Shown piece after piece: positions 6,095 to 11,878 of a stretch of DNA of 12,066 nt. Within the stretch, counting starts at the first letter, position 1, and each line of letters begins with the position of its first letter. Below the pieces are notes generated by a model. That model did no database searches and was not told where the DNA came from. It worked only from the letters and a program-made list of their open reading frames with translations. The translations under genes and the position numbers were made by a program. The DNA lies in contig JABMMT010000071.1 of NCBI GenBank assembly GCA_013205155.1, positions 1 through 12,066 of the forward strand, given 5' to 3'. Source of the stretch: Betaproteobacteria bacterium (lineage in GTDB: Bacteria; Pseudomonadota; Gammaproteobacteria; Burkholderiales; Burkholderiaceae).

Positions 6095-6859
6095 TTAGTT
6101 TTTTGTAATTGACCTAGCAATAAACTGAAGGATGACTTGCGTAACTATTGCCACAACAACCGATGATAGGACTGCTATCAAAATAGAGGTCTCTGACAGT
6201 AAAAGCGTTAGGGTTAAAAAGAATGTTACGAAAGAATATAGACCCTTGACCATTCCACGGTAAACCTGTGTGACATGAGTGGGCCCTAAAGTAGTGTGAG
6301 TAAATACAGCGAGGACTAGTCCAATGACTGGAAAAACCGCAAGGATGCCACTCCAAACTTCACCTAAAGCCCCAGCCAAACTAGTAACAGTGAAAGTTAA
6401 CAAAGCACCAACCAACATGCGCCAAGGAAGATCGTGTAATTTAGTATTTGGTGGGGTAGTCGGTTTTGTGCGAGGTAGAAGAAGCGGCGTAATGATCAGC
6501 GAACTAATAGCGATCAGCAATGCAATACCCAGACTTGGTGTAGTCATGGCCAAAGTAAGCGCCAAAATGAGCCATGCTACCAACGCAGAAAGTAGGGCGA
6601 AGATCCAACTCCAACGAATACATGCCCAAGAGTAGACTAGTCCAAAAATAAGTAGGCAGGCTGTAGCGGAGATTACAGATATAGAGGTTAAAGCAGCAAA
6701 TTCAGAACCTTGTTCAAGCGCAATGAAAATAATAATGGGTCCCGCTACAACTGGAAAAGCACCCACTAATCCCGCAACGCTAGAACCCCATTTACGACCT
6801 ACTAAGGTAATTAAGCCAATAAAGATGGGAACTATAGTGAGTTTAAGAATAAGTAGCAC
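6095..6859 (-). CDS. Integral membrane protein with duplicated halves
   Basis: A very hydrophobic 254-residue protein with about eight transmembrane helices and no enzyme motif I recognise. Two similar segments, SSVAGLVGAFPVVAGP (26-41) and EVWSGILAVFPVIGLV (168-183), each with a conserved FPV turn, suggest an internal duplication into two four-helix halves joined by a proline-rich loop (about 128-140). Similar unnamed membrane proteins occur in Proteobacteria; transport is a guess only. The start ATG 6859 is followed at once by the first helix. It is the only gene between copies D and E, on the strand opposite to the repeats. The GTG and TTA-rich DNA upstream shows no clear Shine-Dalgarno. 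Confidence 0.75.
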   Translation of the reverse strand: MLLILKLTIVPIFIGLITLVGRKWGSSVAGLVGAFPVVAGPIIIFIALEQGSEFAALTSISVISATACLLIFGLVYSWACIRWSWIFALLSALVAWLILALTLAMTTPSLGIALLIAISSLIITPLLLPRTKPTTPPNTKLHDLPWRMLVGALLTFTVTSLAGALGEVWSGILAVFPVIGLVLAVFTHTTLGPTHVTQVYRGMVKGLYSFVTFFLTLTLLLSETSILIAVLSSVVVAIVTQVILQFIARSITKN

Positions 6860-6886
6860 CGTGTGATTATAGGTAGTTACGCTTTA

Positions 6887-6942
6887 GATTCGAGATTCTC
6901 ATGTCGGCAGTTCGATTCCGCCCCGGTCCACCAAGAAACACT
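6887..6942 (+). repeat. tRNA 3'-end repeat copy E (most complete tRNA half)
   Basis: The longest tRNA match: ATTCTCATGTCGGCAG corresponds to the anticodon-stem 3' strand and variable loop of tRNA-Phe, followed by loop TTCGATT, the T-stem, and CCCCGGTCCACCA, with CCA at 6931-6933. No D-arm or 5' acceptor strand exists upstream, so it is a 3' half of a tRNA. It lies just upstream of the minus-strand gene and before the acyltransferase gene. Confidence 0.85.
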
Positions 6943-6965
6943 AAAACCACCTTCGGGCGGTTTTT
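6943..6965 (+). terminator. Terminator of copy E
   Basis: AAAACCACC (6943-6951), loop TTCG, GGCGGTTTT (6956-6964), then a T. There is one mismatch in the stem. It has the same design as copies D, F and G. Confidence 0.7.
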
Positions 6966-6988
6966 ATTAATAGAGTCTAGAATGACCA

Positions 6989-7840
6989 ATGTTGTATTTT
7001 TTACTAAAGCTATTTAGCTCTCTTCCGCTAGTGATGCTTCAAGGCATCGGGGCCGCTATTGGTTTATTAACCTATTTCAGTTCTTCTCGGTATCGAAAAC
7101 GGTTAAACCAGAATCATCAAAATGCGGCCACCTTTTCAGGATTTAAGCCAGCCCCCTGGAAAGTAGCCGCCGAGTCAGGGATGATGTTTGCCGATACTCT
7201 TTGGATATGGCGACATCCAAAATCTTCTATAGATAAAGTAACAGTAGCTAATTTAGAACAAATTATTGGCCTTGCTAAAAATGGAAAGGGACTCATTATC
7301 CTGGCCCCACATTTAGGTGGTTTTGAAATAGTGCCGCGATTTTTTGCCGCGTACATCAAGGCTACAGTAATGTATAGGCCAGCGAGAAAGCCCTGGGTTA
7401 ATGAATTAATGCTTAAATCTCGTCAGCATTCTCAAATAGACTTTGTTGAAGCAAACTTGGGCGGAGTTCGAAAAATTAAGAGAGCGTTAAAAAATGGTGA
7501 AGTCATTGGTATCTTGGCTGACCAAGTCCCCAGTATGGGCGATGGTGTGTGGGCCAAGTTCTTTAATCAATATGCCTATACAACTACACTTCCAATTAAG
7601 CTAACGCATAAAAATGACGCATCCACGATATTTGTGAGTGCGGAAAGATTGAGTTTTGGGCGGGGCTGGGAAATCAAGTATCGTTTGATGTCAGGGCGAT
7701 ATCCAGAGTGTCCAGTAAAGGCTGCCACCCTTATGAATCAATTTTTTGAAGCAAGTATTCTTTCTAAGCCCAATCAATATATGTGGTCCTACAATCGATA
7801 CAAAAAACCGCTTGGCGCAGAACTAGTCCCAGCAGGATAA
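6989..7840 (+). CDS. LpxL/HtrB-family lipid A acyltransferase-like protein
   Basis: A 283-residue member of the lysophospholipid acyltransferase superfamily, lauroyl/myristoyl transferase branch, which adds secondary acyl chains to lipid A at the inner membrane. The catalytic HX4E motif is HLGGFE (H108, E113). The later block GGVRKIKRALKNGEVIGILADQVP, with GDGVWAKFF, is typical of the family. A hydrophobic N-terminal helix (about 1-30) anchors it. Length is a little short of the usual 290-310. It is probably an accessory paralogue, since the main lpxL copies normally lie elsewhere. It is the only gene between copies E and F. ATG 6989 follows a -10-like TAGAAT (6978-6983) so closely that the message could be leaderless; no Shine-Dalgarno is seen. 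Confidence 0.85.
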   Translation: MLYFLLKLFSSLPLVMLQGIGAAIGLLTYFSSSRYRKRLNQNHQNAATFSGFKPAPWKVAAESGMMFADTLWIWRHPKSSIDKVTVANLEQIIGLAKNGKGLIILAPHLGGFEIVPRFFAAYIKATVMYRPARKPWVNELMLKSRQHSQIDFVEANLGGVRKIKRALKNGEVIGILADQVPSMGDGVWAKFFNQYAYTTTLPIKLTHKNDASTIFVSAERLSFGRGWEIKYRLMSGRYPECPVKAATLMNQFFEASILSKPNQYMWSYNRYKKPLGAELVPAG

Positions 7841-7842
7841 AT

Positions 7843-7888
7843 CATCCTCTGCCTTGGTTGATTTCGCCCTAGGCCACCAAGAAACATC
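7843..7888 (+). repeat. tRNA 3'-end repeat copy F
   Basis: ATCCTCTGCCTTGG then TTGATTTCGCCC and TAGGCCACCAAGAAACATC, with CCA at 7877-7879. ATCCTC matches the anticodon-stem side of tRNA-Phe. It begins two bases after the acyltransferase stop codon and is nearly identical to copy G from TTTCGCCC onward. Confidence 0.85.
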
Positions 7889-7913
7889 AAAATCACCTTC
7901 AGGTGATTTTTTT
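7889..7913 (+). terminator. Terminator of copy F
   Basis: AAAATCACC (7889-7897), loop TTCA, GGTGATTTT (7902-7910), then more T. The stem pairs perfectly: compared with copy G, the C-to-T change in the left arm is matched by G-to-A in the right arm. That compensatory change suggests the hairpin is kept by selection. Confidence 0.85.
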
Positions 7914-7972
7914 CATTTGAATGATTGGAGTCGTAGAATGGGTACTTATGATTTTTTATAGAGCTTTCTGAG

Positions 7973-8473
7973 ATGAACATTCTACGGGTATGTAAATCGG
8001 TTGTTTGTTTTTCGCTTGCCATTTTCGCTCTTTTAGTCTGCTTGAATAATGTCATGGACTACGGCTCCAATTACGCTTTTGTTCAGCACACCCTTTCTAT
8101 GGATACAGTTTTTCCAGATAATACTTTGAAGTACCGAGCCATTCTCGACCCCTTGGTTTGGAGTCTTGCCTATAGACTAATCATATTTGCTGAATTTTTA
8201 ACAGGAATTCTGTTGCTCATAGGCGCCATTAGCCTACTCAAAAATATTCATTCGTCTGTCGCATTTACTAGGGCCAAGAATTGGGTTTATCTTGGCTGTC
8301 TGACCGGTTTTTTACTGTGGTTTTTTGGTTTTATTGTTGTTGGTGGCGAATGGTTTTGTATGTGGCAATCTGAAAAATGGAATGGTGTAGAGGCAGCTTT
8401 CCGTTTTGTTGTCCTTATCATGTTTACATTACTATTTACCGCAATGCCTGAATCTGAAAACGAGCAGAAATAG
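7973..8473 (+). CDS. DUF2165-like small membrane protein
   Basis: A 166-residue inner-membrane protein with four hydrophobic segments (about 9-30, 64-86, 103-126, 140-157). The stretch NNVMDYGSNYAFVQHTLSMDTVFP and the later VVGGEWFCMWQS are what I associate with DUF2165, a family of predicted integral membrane proteins of unknown function. The start ATG 7973 is preceded by a weak CTGAG. It is the only gene between copies F and G, and copy G begins right at its stop codon. No role can be assigned; the other array genes hint at envelope or stress functions, but that is only context. Confidence 0.8.
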   Translation: MNILRVCKSVVCFSLAIFALLVCLNNVMDYGSNYAFVQHTLSMDTVFPDNTLKYRAILDPLVWSLAYRLIIFAEFLTGILLLIGAISLLKNIHSSVAFTRAKNWVYLGCLTGFLLWFFGFIVVGGEWFCMWQSEKWNGVEAAFRFVVLIMFTLLFTAMPESENEQK

Positions 8474-8526
8474 AGTCGGGCATCCTAGGCCCTTGGTCAT
8501 TTCGCCCTAGGCCACCAAGAAACATC
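8474..8526 (+). repeat. tRNA 3'-end repeat copy G
   Basis: GAGTCGGGCATCCTAGGCCC, then TTGGTCATTTCGCCC and TAGGCCACCAAGAAACATC, with CCA at 8515-8517. It starts directly after the DUF2165 stop codon. The upstream 20 bases match copy A (near identical) and copy B; the downstream part matches F. Confidence 0.85.
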
Positions 8527-8551
8527 AAAACCACCTTCAGGTGGTTTTTTC
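8527..8551 (+). terminator. Terminator of copy G
   Basis: AAAACCACC (8527-8535), loop TTCA, GGTGGTTTT (8540-8548), followed by TT. A perfect 9-bp stem and T run; the best intrinsic terminator of the set. Confidence 0.88.
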
Positions 8552-8575
8552 TTTCACCCCCCATATAATTTTTCT

Positions 8576-8604
8576 TTGGTTGGGATGACAGCTCAGAATA
8601 TAAT
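8576..8604 (+). promoter_or_regulatory. Sigma-70 promoter for CBS gene
   Basis: TTGGTT (-35) at 8576-8581, a 17-bp spacer and a consensus TATAAT (-10) at 8599-8604. The predicted start near 8611 leaves a leader of about 53 bases before ATG 8664. The block GGATGACAGCTCA within the spacer is related to GGATGG-CTCAA after copies B and D. Confidence 0.65.
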
Positions 8605-8663
8605 GTGTTTCATTCAAATAAAAAATAATGAAGCATCTCAGGATCTATTAGGTTTTTAATTTT

Positions 8664-9101
8664 ATGACAACAGTAAAACAAGTTATTAAGCAAAAAGCTA
8701 ACACCCTTTTTTCTGTCGGATCGACTGATAGCATAGAAAATGTCTTGATGCTGATGCGCGATCATCGAGTAAGGGCTATTTTAGTTATTGATGATGGCAA
8801 TTTAGTGGGGATCGTTTCACAGGGTGATTGCGCTATAAAAGTGCTGTTGCCGCACAATAATCCAAAACAAGTTGCCGTTTCAAAAATAATGACAGCGAAC
8901 CCGCTAACTGTGATGCCATCTAACTCATTAGAAGAGTGTATGGCAATAATGGTTCACAAACATATTAGACACTTGCCTGTACTAGAAAACAATAAAGTGG
9001 TTGGAGTGATTTCTATTGGAGATCTAGTAAAAAGTATTATTGAGCTTCAAGATAGTCAGATCAAGTTTTTAGAAACTTATATTAATGGCCATGGTGTTTA
9101 G
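8664..9101 (+). CDS. CBS-domain pair protein
   Basis: A soluble 145-residue protein made almost entirely of two CBS domains (about 8-65 and 72-130), which fold together as a Bateman module. The repeated pattern is visible as HRVRAILVIDDGNLVGIVSQGD in the first and KHIRHLPVLENNKVVGVISIGDLV in the second. Stand-alone CBS pairs bind adenosine nucleotides such as AMP, ATP or NAD and act as energy or redox sensors; no partner is fused here. ATG 8664 is followed by TTVKQVIK, the usual family beginning. A consensus promoter lies upstream and repeat H just downstream. It is the only gene between copies G and H. Confidence 0.9.
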   Translation: MTTVKQVIKQKANTLFSVGSTDSIENVLMLMRDHRVRAILVIDDGNLVGIVSQGDCAIKVLLPHNNPKQVAVSKIMTANPLTVMPSNSLEECMAIMVHKHIRHLPVLENNKVVGVISIGDLVKSIIELQDSQIKFLETYINGHGV

Positions 9102-9112
9102 CCTTTATAAGA

Positions 9113-9175
9113 GGTAGAATCCTGCTCCTAGTCGATTCTGCCCTGGACCACCAAGAAACATCAAAACCACCTTCG
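9113..9175 (+). repeat. tRNA 3'-end repeat copy H, cut by the IS
   Basis: AATCCTGCTCCTAG then TCGATTCTGCCC and TGGACCACCAAGAAACATC, with CCA at 9151-9153. The left arm AAAACCACC (9163-9171) and loop TTCG (9172-9175) of the terminator are present; the right arm is missing because the IS begins at 9176. It is the last visible copy. Confidence 0.85.
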
Positions 9176-9199
9176 TGAACTGACCCCCAAAAGTTGGAC
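9176..9199 (+). repeat. Left inverted repeat (IRL) of the IS
   Basis: Begins TGAACTGACC. The first 20 bases are identical to the complement of the right end; 23 of 24 match overall, with the mismatch at the 21st base. Confidence 0.92.
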
Positions 9200-9228
9200 C
9201 TTATGTCCAACCAAGGGGGTTTTGTTTT
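9183..9228 (+). promoter_or_regulatory. IRL hairpin hiding the transposase ribosome site
   Basis: A long hairpin: ACCCCC (9183-9188) pairs with GGGGGT (9215-9220), and GTTGGAC (9193-9199) with GTCCAAC (9205-9211) around loop CTTAT. GGGGG is also the only Shine-Dalgarno-like sequence before orfA ATG 9229. The stem is followed by TTTTGTTTT. In a transcript entering from outside, the hairpin would end transcription or mask the ribosome site, a known way for IS elements to prevent transposase expression by read-through. Confidence 0.6.
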
Positions 9229-9759
9229 ATGAGCAAGTACAGCAAGCAGTTCAAGCTAAAGGTAGTTCAAGAGTTTCTAAAGTCAGGCGGTCTTAAGCGC
9301 GTAGGTCACCTGTTTGAGATTAGTCACTCCGATGTCCGTAAATGGACTTTAGCCTATCAAGCCCATGGCCATAGCGGCCTTAATCCCAGCTTCCAACACC
9401 ATTCCCTGCAGTTCAAAGTACAGGTTCTAGAGTACATGGCCAAGCATCAGATATCCGCCAGGCCAGCTGCCGCCCACTTTGGGATTGGGAGTATGACCAC
9501 GATATTGCAATGGCAAAAACTCTACAATGAAGGTGGTATTACAGCCCTAGAACCCAAACCCAAGGGACGGCCACCCATGTCAAAACGAAGTGCGATTGCA
9601 GCGCTCCTAGCTAAACCTTCAGAGCAGCTTACGCATGAAGAGTTACTGCGTAAAGCGCAGTATTTGGAAGTGGAGAACGCCTATCTAAAAAAGCTCGAAG
9701 CCTTAGCTCAGCAAAAGCACTTGGCAAGCAAGAACAAGTCCAAGTCATCACTGAGTTAA
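9229..9759 (+). CDS. IS3-family transposase OrfA (HTH)
   Basis: A 176-residue DNA-binding subunit. Two helix-turn-helix units are apparent, about 1-50 (FKLKVVQEFLKSGGLKRVGHLFEISHSDVRKW) and about 60-105 (AKHQISARPAAAHFGIGSMTTILQW), followed by a basic proline-rich linker (PKPKGRPPMSKRS) and a leucine-zipper-like helix ending NAYLKKLEALAQQ. This is the layout of IS150-type OrfA. Alone it usually acts as an inhibitor that binds the IS ends. The A6G slippery run falls in the LKK codons, so a fraction of ribosomes shift to orfB. Confidence 0.92.
   Translation: MSKYSKQFKLKVVQEFLKSGGLKRVGHLFEISHSDVRKWTLAYQAHGHSGLNPSFQHHSLQFKVQVLEYMAKHQISARPAAAHFGIGSMTTILQWQKLYNEGGITALEPKPKGRPPMSKRSAIAALLAKPSEQLTHEELLRKAQYLEVENAYLKKLEALAQQKHLASKNKSKSSLS
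9687..9693 (+). other. Programmed -1 frameshift site A6G
   Basis: A AAA AAG in the orfA frame, the same slippery heptamer as in IS150. Slipping back one base moves ribosomes into the frame used by orfB, which is open across this point. Confidence 0.85.
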
Positions 9760-10586
9760 GGCAGCAGCATCCATTGCAAATCGTTTTACTGGCAGCCCAA
9801 ATGCCCAAGAGCGTGTATTACTACTGGCGTGCAGCCAGTAGTAAAGTCGATCCTTATCAGGAGGCTAAAGAACATATTACCCAGATCTTTAATACCCATC
9901 GGGGTCGCTATGGCTATCGGCGGGTGCTACTAGAGCTACGCAATCAACATCAATATTTAAACCACAAGACAGTACAAAAACTCATGGGCCAACTAGGACT
10001 GAAGTCCCTTGTGAGGCCCAAGCGCTATCAGTCTTATAAGGGAGCCATCGGTAAAGCTGCCCCTAATTTATTGGAACGCAACTTTATAGCTAAAGCACCC
10101 AATCAAAAGTGGGTGACTGATGTCACCGAGTTCAATATCAAGGGCGAGCGAGTCTATTTATCACCGATCTTAGATCTCTATAACCAAGAGATCATCTCCT
10201 ATGAGATTGCTGCTCGGCCACAGATTAGCTCAGTCATGCAGATGCTTCAAAGCGCATTTAAACAACTGGGACCAAAAGATAAGCTCATGCTGCACTCAGA
10301 CCAGGGCTGGCAATACCAGATGGGGCTATATCAACAGGCCTTGCAAAAACAAGGCGTTACTCAAAGCATGTCTAAAAAAGGGAATTGCTTAGATAACGCA
10401 GTCATGGAGAACTGGTTTGGAATTATGAAAACAGAGTTCTTCTATCAAAAGAAGTTTGACGATGTTCAATCATTTAAAACTGAGCTTAAGGAGTACATCC
10501 ACTACTACAACCATGATCGAATCAAACAAAAGCTAAAGGGATTAAGCCCGGTGCAATACCGAACTCAATCCCTCGTGCTAACCTAA
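9693..10586 (+). CDS. IS3-family transposase OrfB (DDE), by frameshift
   Basis: The catalytic half, made as an OrfAB fusion of about 452 residues by -1 frameshift at 9687-9693; the frame is open from there and lacks its own ATG until far downstream (a TTG at 9774 could start a shorter protein). An HTH_21-type segment (YGYRRVLLELR) comes first, then the rve integrase core. Counting from the TTG, the triad is D116 (WVTDVTEF), D176 (LHSDQGWQY) and E212 (DNAVMENWF), a standard DD35E spacing with all residues present. The C-terminus has HYYNHDRIKQKLKGLSPVQYR, usual in this family. It cuts and joins the IS ends. No frameshift or premature stop other than the programmed site. Confidence 0.93.
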   Translation, partial: ARSLSSAKALGKQEQVQVITELRQQHPLQIVLLAAQMPKSVYYYWRAASSKVDPYQEAKEHITQIFNTHRGRYGYRRVLLELRNQHQYLNHKTVQKLMGQLGLKSLVRPKRYQSYKGAIGKAAPNLLERNFIAKAPNQKWVTDVTEFNIKGERVYLSPILDLYNQEIISYEIAARPQISSVMQMLQSAFKQLGPKDKLMLHSDQGWQYQMGLYQQALQKQGVTQSMSKKGNCLDNAVMENWFGIMKTEFFYQKKFDDVQSFKTELKEYIHYYNHDRIKQKLKGLSPVQYRTQSLVLT

Positions 10587-10593
10587 CTAAACT

Positions 10594-10617
10594 GTCTAAC
10601 TTTTGGGGGTCAGTTCA
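10594..10617 (-). repeat. Right inverted repeat (IRR) of the IS
   Basis: Read on the minus strand from 10617 it begins TGAACTGACC, matching IRL at 23 of 24 positions. The IS ends with CA at 10617. Confidence 0.92.
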
Positions 10618-10652
10618 ATTAAGAGTGGCTTTGAATTAAGACTAAATCTAAA

Positions 10653-11345
10653 TTAGAACTTGTAACCAATACCAGCCAACAGATTAAAGGCGTTAGTATT
10701 TACGGTTTGTGTTGTTGTGTATGCCAAACCACTAACTGTTCCACTGCTGTTGTATGACTGATTGCCATAGCTAAAGTAGTTGCCCTCAGCAAAACCATAT
10801 AAGCCGCCGCTAATAATTTGCTTGTAGCCAACGCCTAATGAGTAGCCAGTGAAGTTTAGGGTAGGATTGTTTGAACCAGCATAAGTTGTTTTTACTGAAG
10901 TGCCTGCGTAACCAACTTTTCCATACAGCAACTTATCTTTATCAATAGCAATAGCTGGTGACAGGAAAATGTTGTAACTATTTTCTACTTTGTACTGCGA
11001 GGTAGCAGAAGTTAAGCCACCGCCAGTAGTAGTAGCATTTGTGTTGCTACCTGCGATTGGTGAGTATTCAGCTCCAATACCCATTAAGAAATTCTTGCTA
11101 ACGGTACCCATATAACCAACAGTTACCACTCCAGTGAAGTCAGCGGTACTGCTGAATGAAGTACTCCGGCTGTAAGTTCCAACTAAAGGAGCTGTTGAGA
11201 TTGTTTGTGAGCCATTGCTACCAGAAGGAGATGCGCTGGCATAACCAATACCAACTTGTCCATAAGCGCCATCAAAAGCAGACTGAGCCATTGTGCCAGT
11301 AGCCGCCACTGATAATAGTGCCGCTACTAATAAATTTTTTTTCAT
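10653..11345 (-). CDS. Outer-membrane beta-barrel protein
   Basis: A 230-residue exported protein: signal peptide MKKNLLVAALLSVAATGTMA, then QSAFDGAYGQVGIGYA and repeated alternating-hydrophobicity strands, ending GIGYKF with the C-terminal Phe recognised by the BAM machinery. The predicted barrel of about eight strands with Ser/Thr/Asn-rich loops fits small porin-like or OmpA-N/OmpW-like barrels; the ligand is unknown. The start is firm: signal peptide plus AGGGA at a good distance (ATATAGGGAAATAAA before ATG). It lies 35 bp from the IS end and reads toward it, so no terminator of its own is visible. It may be native to the segment that also carries the regulator and integrase. Confidence 0.85.
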   Translation of the reverse strand: MKKNLLVAALLSVAATGTMAQSAFDGAYGQVGIGYASASPSGSNGSQTISTAPLVGTYSRSTSFSSTADFTGVVTVGYMGTVSKNFLMGIGAEYSPIAGSNTNATTTGGGLTSATSQYKVENSYNIFLSPAIAIDKDKLLYGKVGYAGTSVKTTYAGSNNPTLNFTGYSLGVGYKQIISGGLYGFAEGNYFSYGNQSYNSSGTVSGLAYTTTQTVNTNAFNLLAGIGYKF

Positions 11346-11428
11346 TTTATTTCCCTATATTTTTTTATTAAATCTATAACTACTTAACGAGTATGTTGCT
11401 TGTAGGGATATGCTGCTGTTTAGATAGA

Positions 11429-11441
11429 TACGAACTTCGTA
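11429..11441. promoter_or_regulatory. Palindrome TACGAA-C-TTCGTA
   Basis: Perfect 6-bp arms around a central C, with another TTCGTA half-site at 11449-11454. It lies between the divergent barrel-protein and wHTH genes. The spacing of repeated half-sites fits cooperative binding by a dimeric regulator, possibly the wHTH protein itself. Confidence 0.45.
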
Positions 11442-11463
11442 GCTTAAATTCGTAGGAATTTCA

Positions 11464-11485
11464 AAGTACTGAAATTACAGTACTT
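11464..11485. promoter_or_regulatory. Inverted repeat AAGTACTG / CAGTACTT
   Basis: Eight-base arms (11464-11471, 11478-11485) separated by AAATTA: a 22-bp symmetric site 24 bp before the GTG start of the wHTH gene. The position suits autoregulation of that gene. Confidence 0.55.
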
Positions 11486-11509
11486 CTGTGCCTACCAATA
11501 CCAACTACT

Positions 11510-11878
11510 GTGGAAATTAAGCAACAACACTCCGTTGTTGCCACACTTGCGCTTATACGCAAGCAGAGTGCTGCTCACTTACCAATTGGGCATTCATTTA
11601 TTCCGTACGATATTTTGGTAACAGTTGTGGATAGCTTTACAAGTGATAAAGAGTTAACAGTAAAAGCATTGTTTGCCACTTTGCCTTATAGCGATATGGG
11701 ACTACGCTATCACTTCCGAAAACTGGTTGATGGTGGCTGGATTGAATTACACGCAGTTAATGGAGACGCACGTGTAAAGCAAGTTAAACCAACAGATAAG
11801 CTATCAAAACATTTTGAATTACTTTCTAACTCTCTTACTCCACTACTTAATATTCCGTCGTTTCAACACGACAATTAA
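11510..11878 (+). CDS. Small winged-helix regulator-like protein
   Basis: A 122-residue soluble protein. Residues about 35-95 look like a MarR-type winged helix: a first helix (PYDILVTVVDSFTSDKELTVKALFATL), a recognition-helix-like SDMGLRYHFRKLVDGGWI and a wing (ELHAVNGDARVKQVKPTDKL). It probably binds DNA as a dimer. I take GTG 11510 as the start because no in-frame ATG occurs before M63; no Shine-Dalgarno is seen and the message may be near-leaderless. Its stop overlaps the stop of the convergent integrase gene by 4 bp. The neighbourhood suggests a regulator of an integrative element or its directionality factor; this is inferred from position only. Confidence 0.65.
   Translation: MEIKQQHSVVATLALIRKQSAAHLPIGHSFIPYDILVTVVDSFTSDKELTVKALFATLPYSDMGLRYHFRKLVDGGWIELHAVNGDARVKQVKPTDKLSKHFELLSNSLTPLLNIPSFQHDN

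Larger units (their letters stand above)
9176..10617 (+). mobile_element. IS3-family insertion sequence, IS150 group
   Basis: A complete element of 1442 bp, bounded by imperfect inverted repeats beginning TGAACTGACCCCCAAAAGTT, with two overlapping transposase frames (orfA, orfB) joined by an A6G slippery site. The TG...CA ends, length and gene plan are those of IS3-family elements of the IS150 group. Both reading frames look intact, so it may be active. The bases flanking the ends differ (TTCG on the left, ATTA on the right), so there is no target duplication of 3-4 bp. GC content looks higher than in the surrounding genes. Confidence 0.93.

Noticed and set aside
6324..6635. Plus-strand ORF inside the membrane-protein gene
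   Set aside because: Antisense shadow with no domain or ribosome binding site.
6870..6933. Intact tRNA gene at copy E
   Set aside because: Only the anticodon-stem 3' strand, T-arm, acceptor 3' strand and CCA are recognisable; there is no D-arm or 5' acceptor strand upstream. The same holds for the other copies.
4543..9175. CRISPR array
   Set aside because: Repeats are 0.6-1.0 kb apart, diverged, and separated by whole genes; no short regular spacers and no cas genes.
4543..9175. Classical integron with attC sites
   Set aside because: The repeats show tRNA T-arm/CCA sequence and terminators rather than attC R/L boxes, and no IntI is visible; only the overall layout is integron-like.
9774..10586. 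OrfB as an independent gene starting at TTG 9774
   Set aside because: The frame is open upstream to the A6G slippery site, and IS150-group elements make this part by frameshift, so the fusion is the better call.
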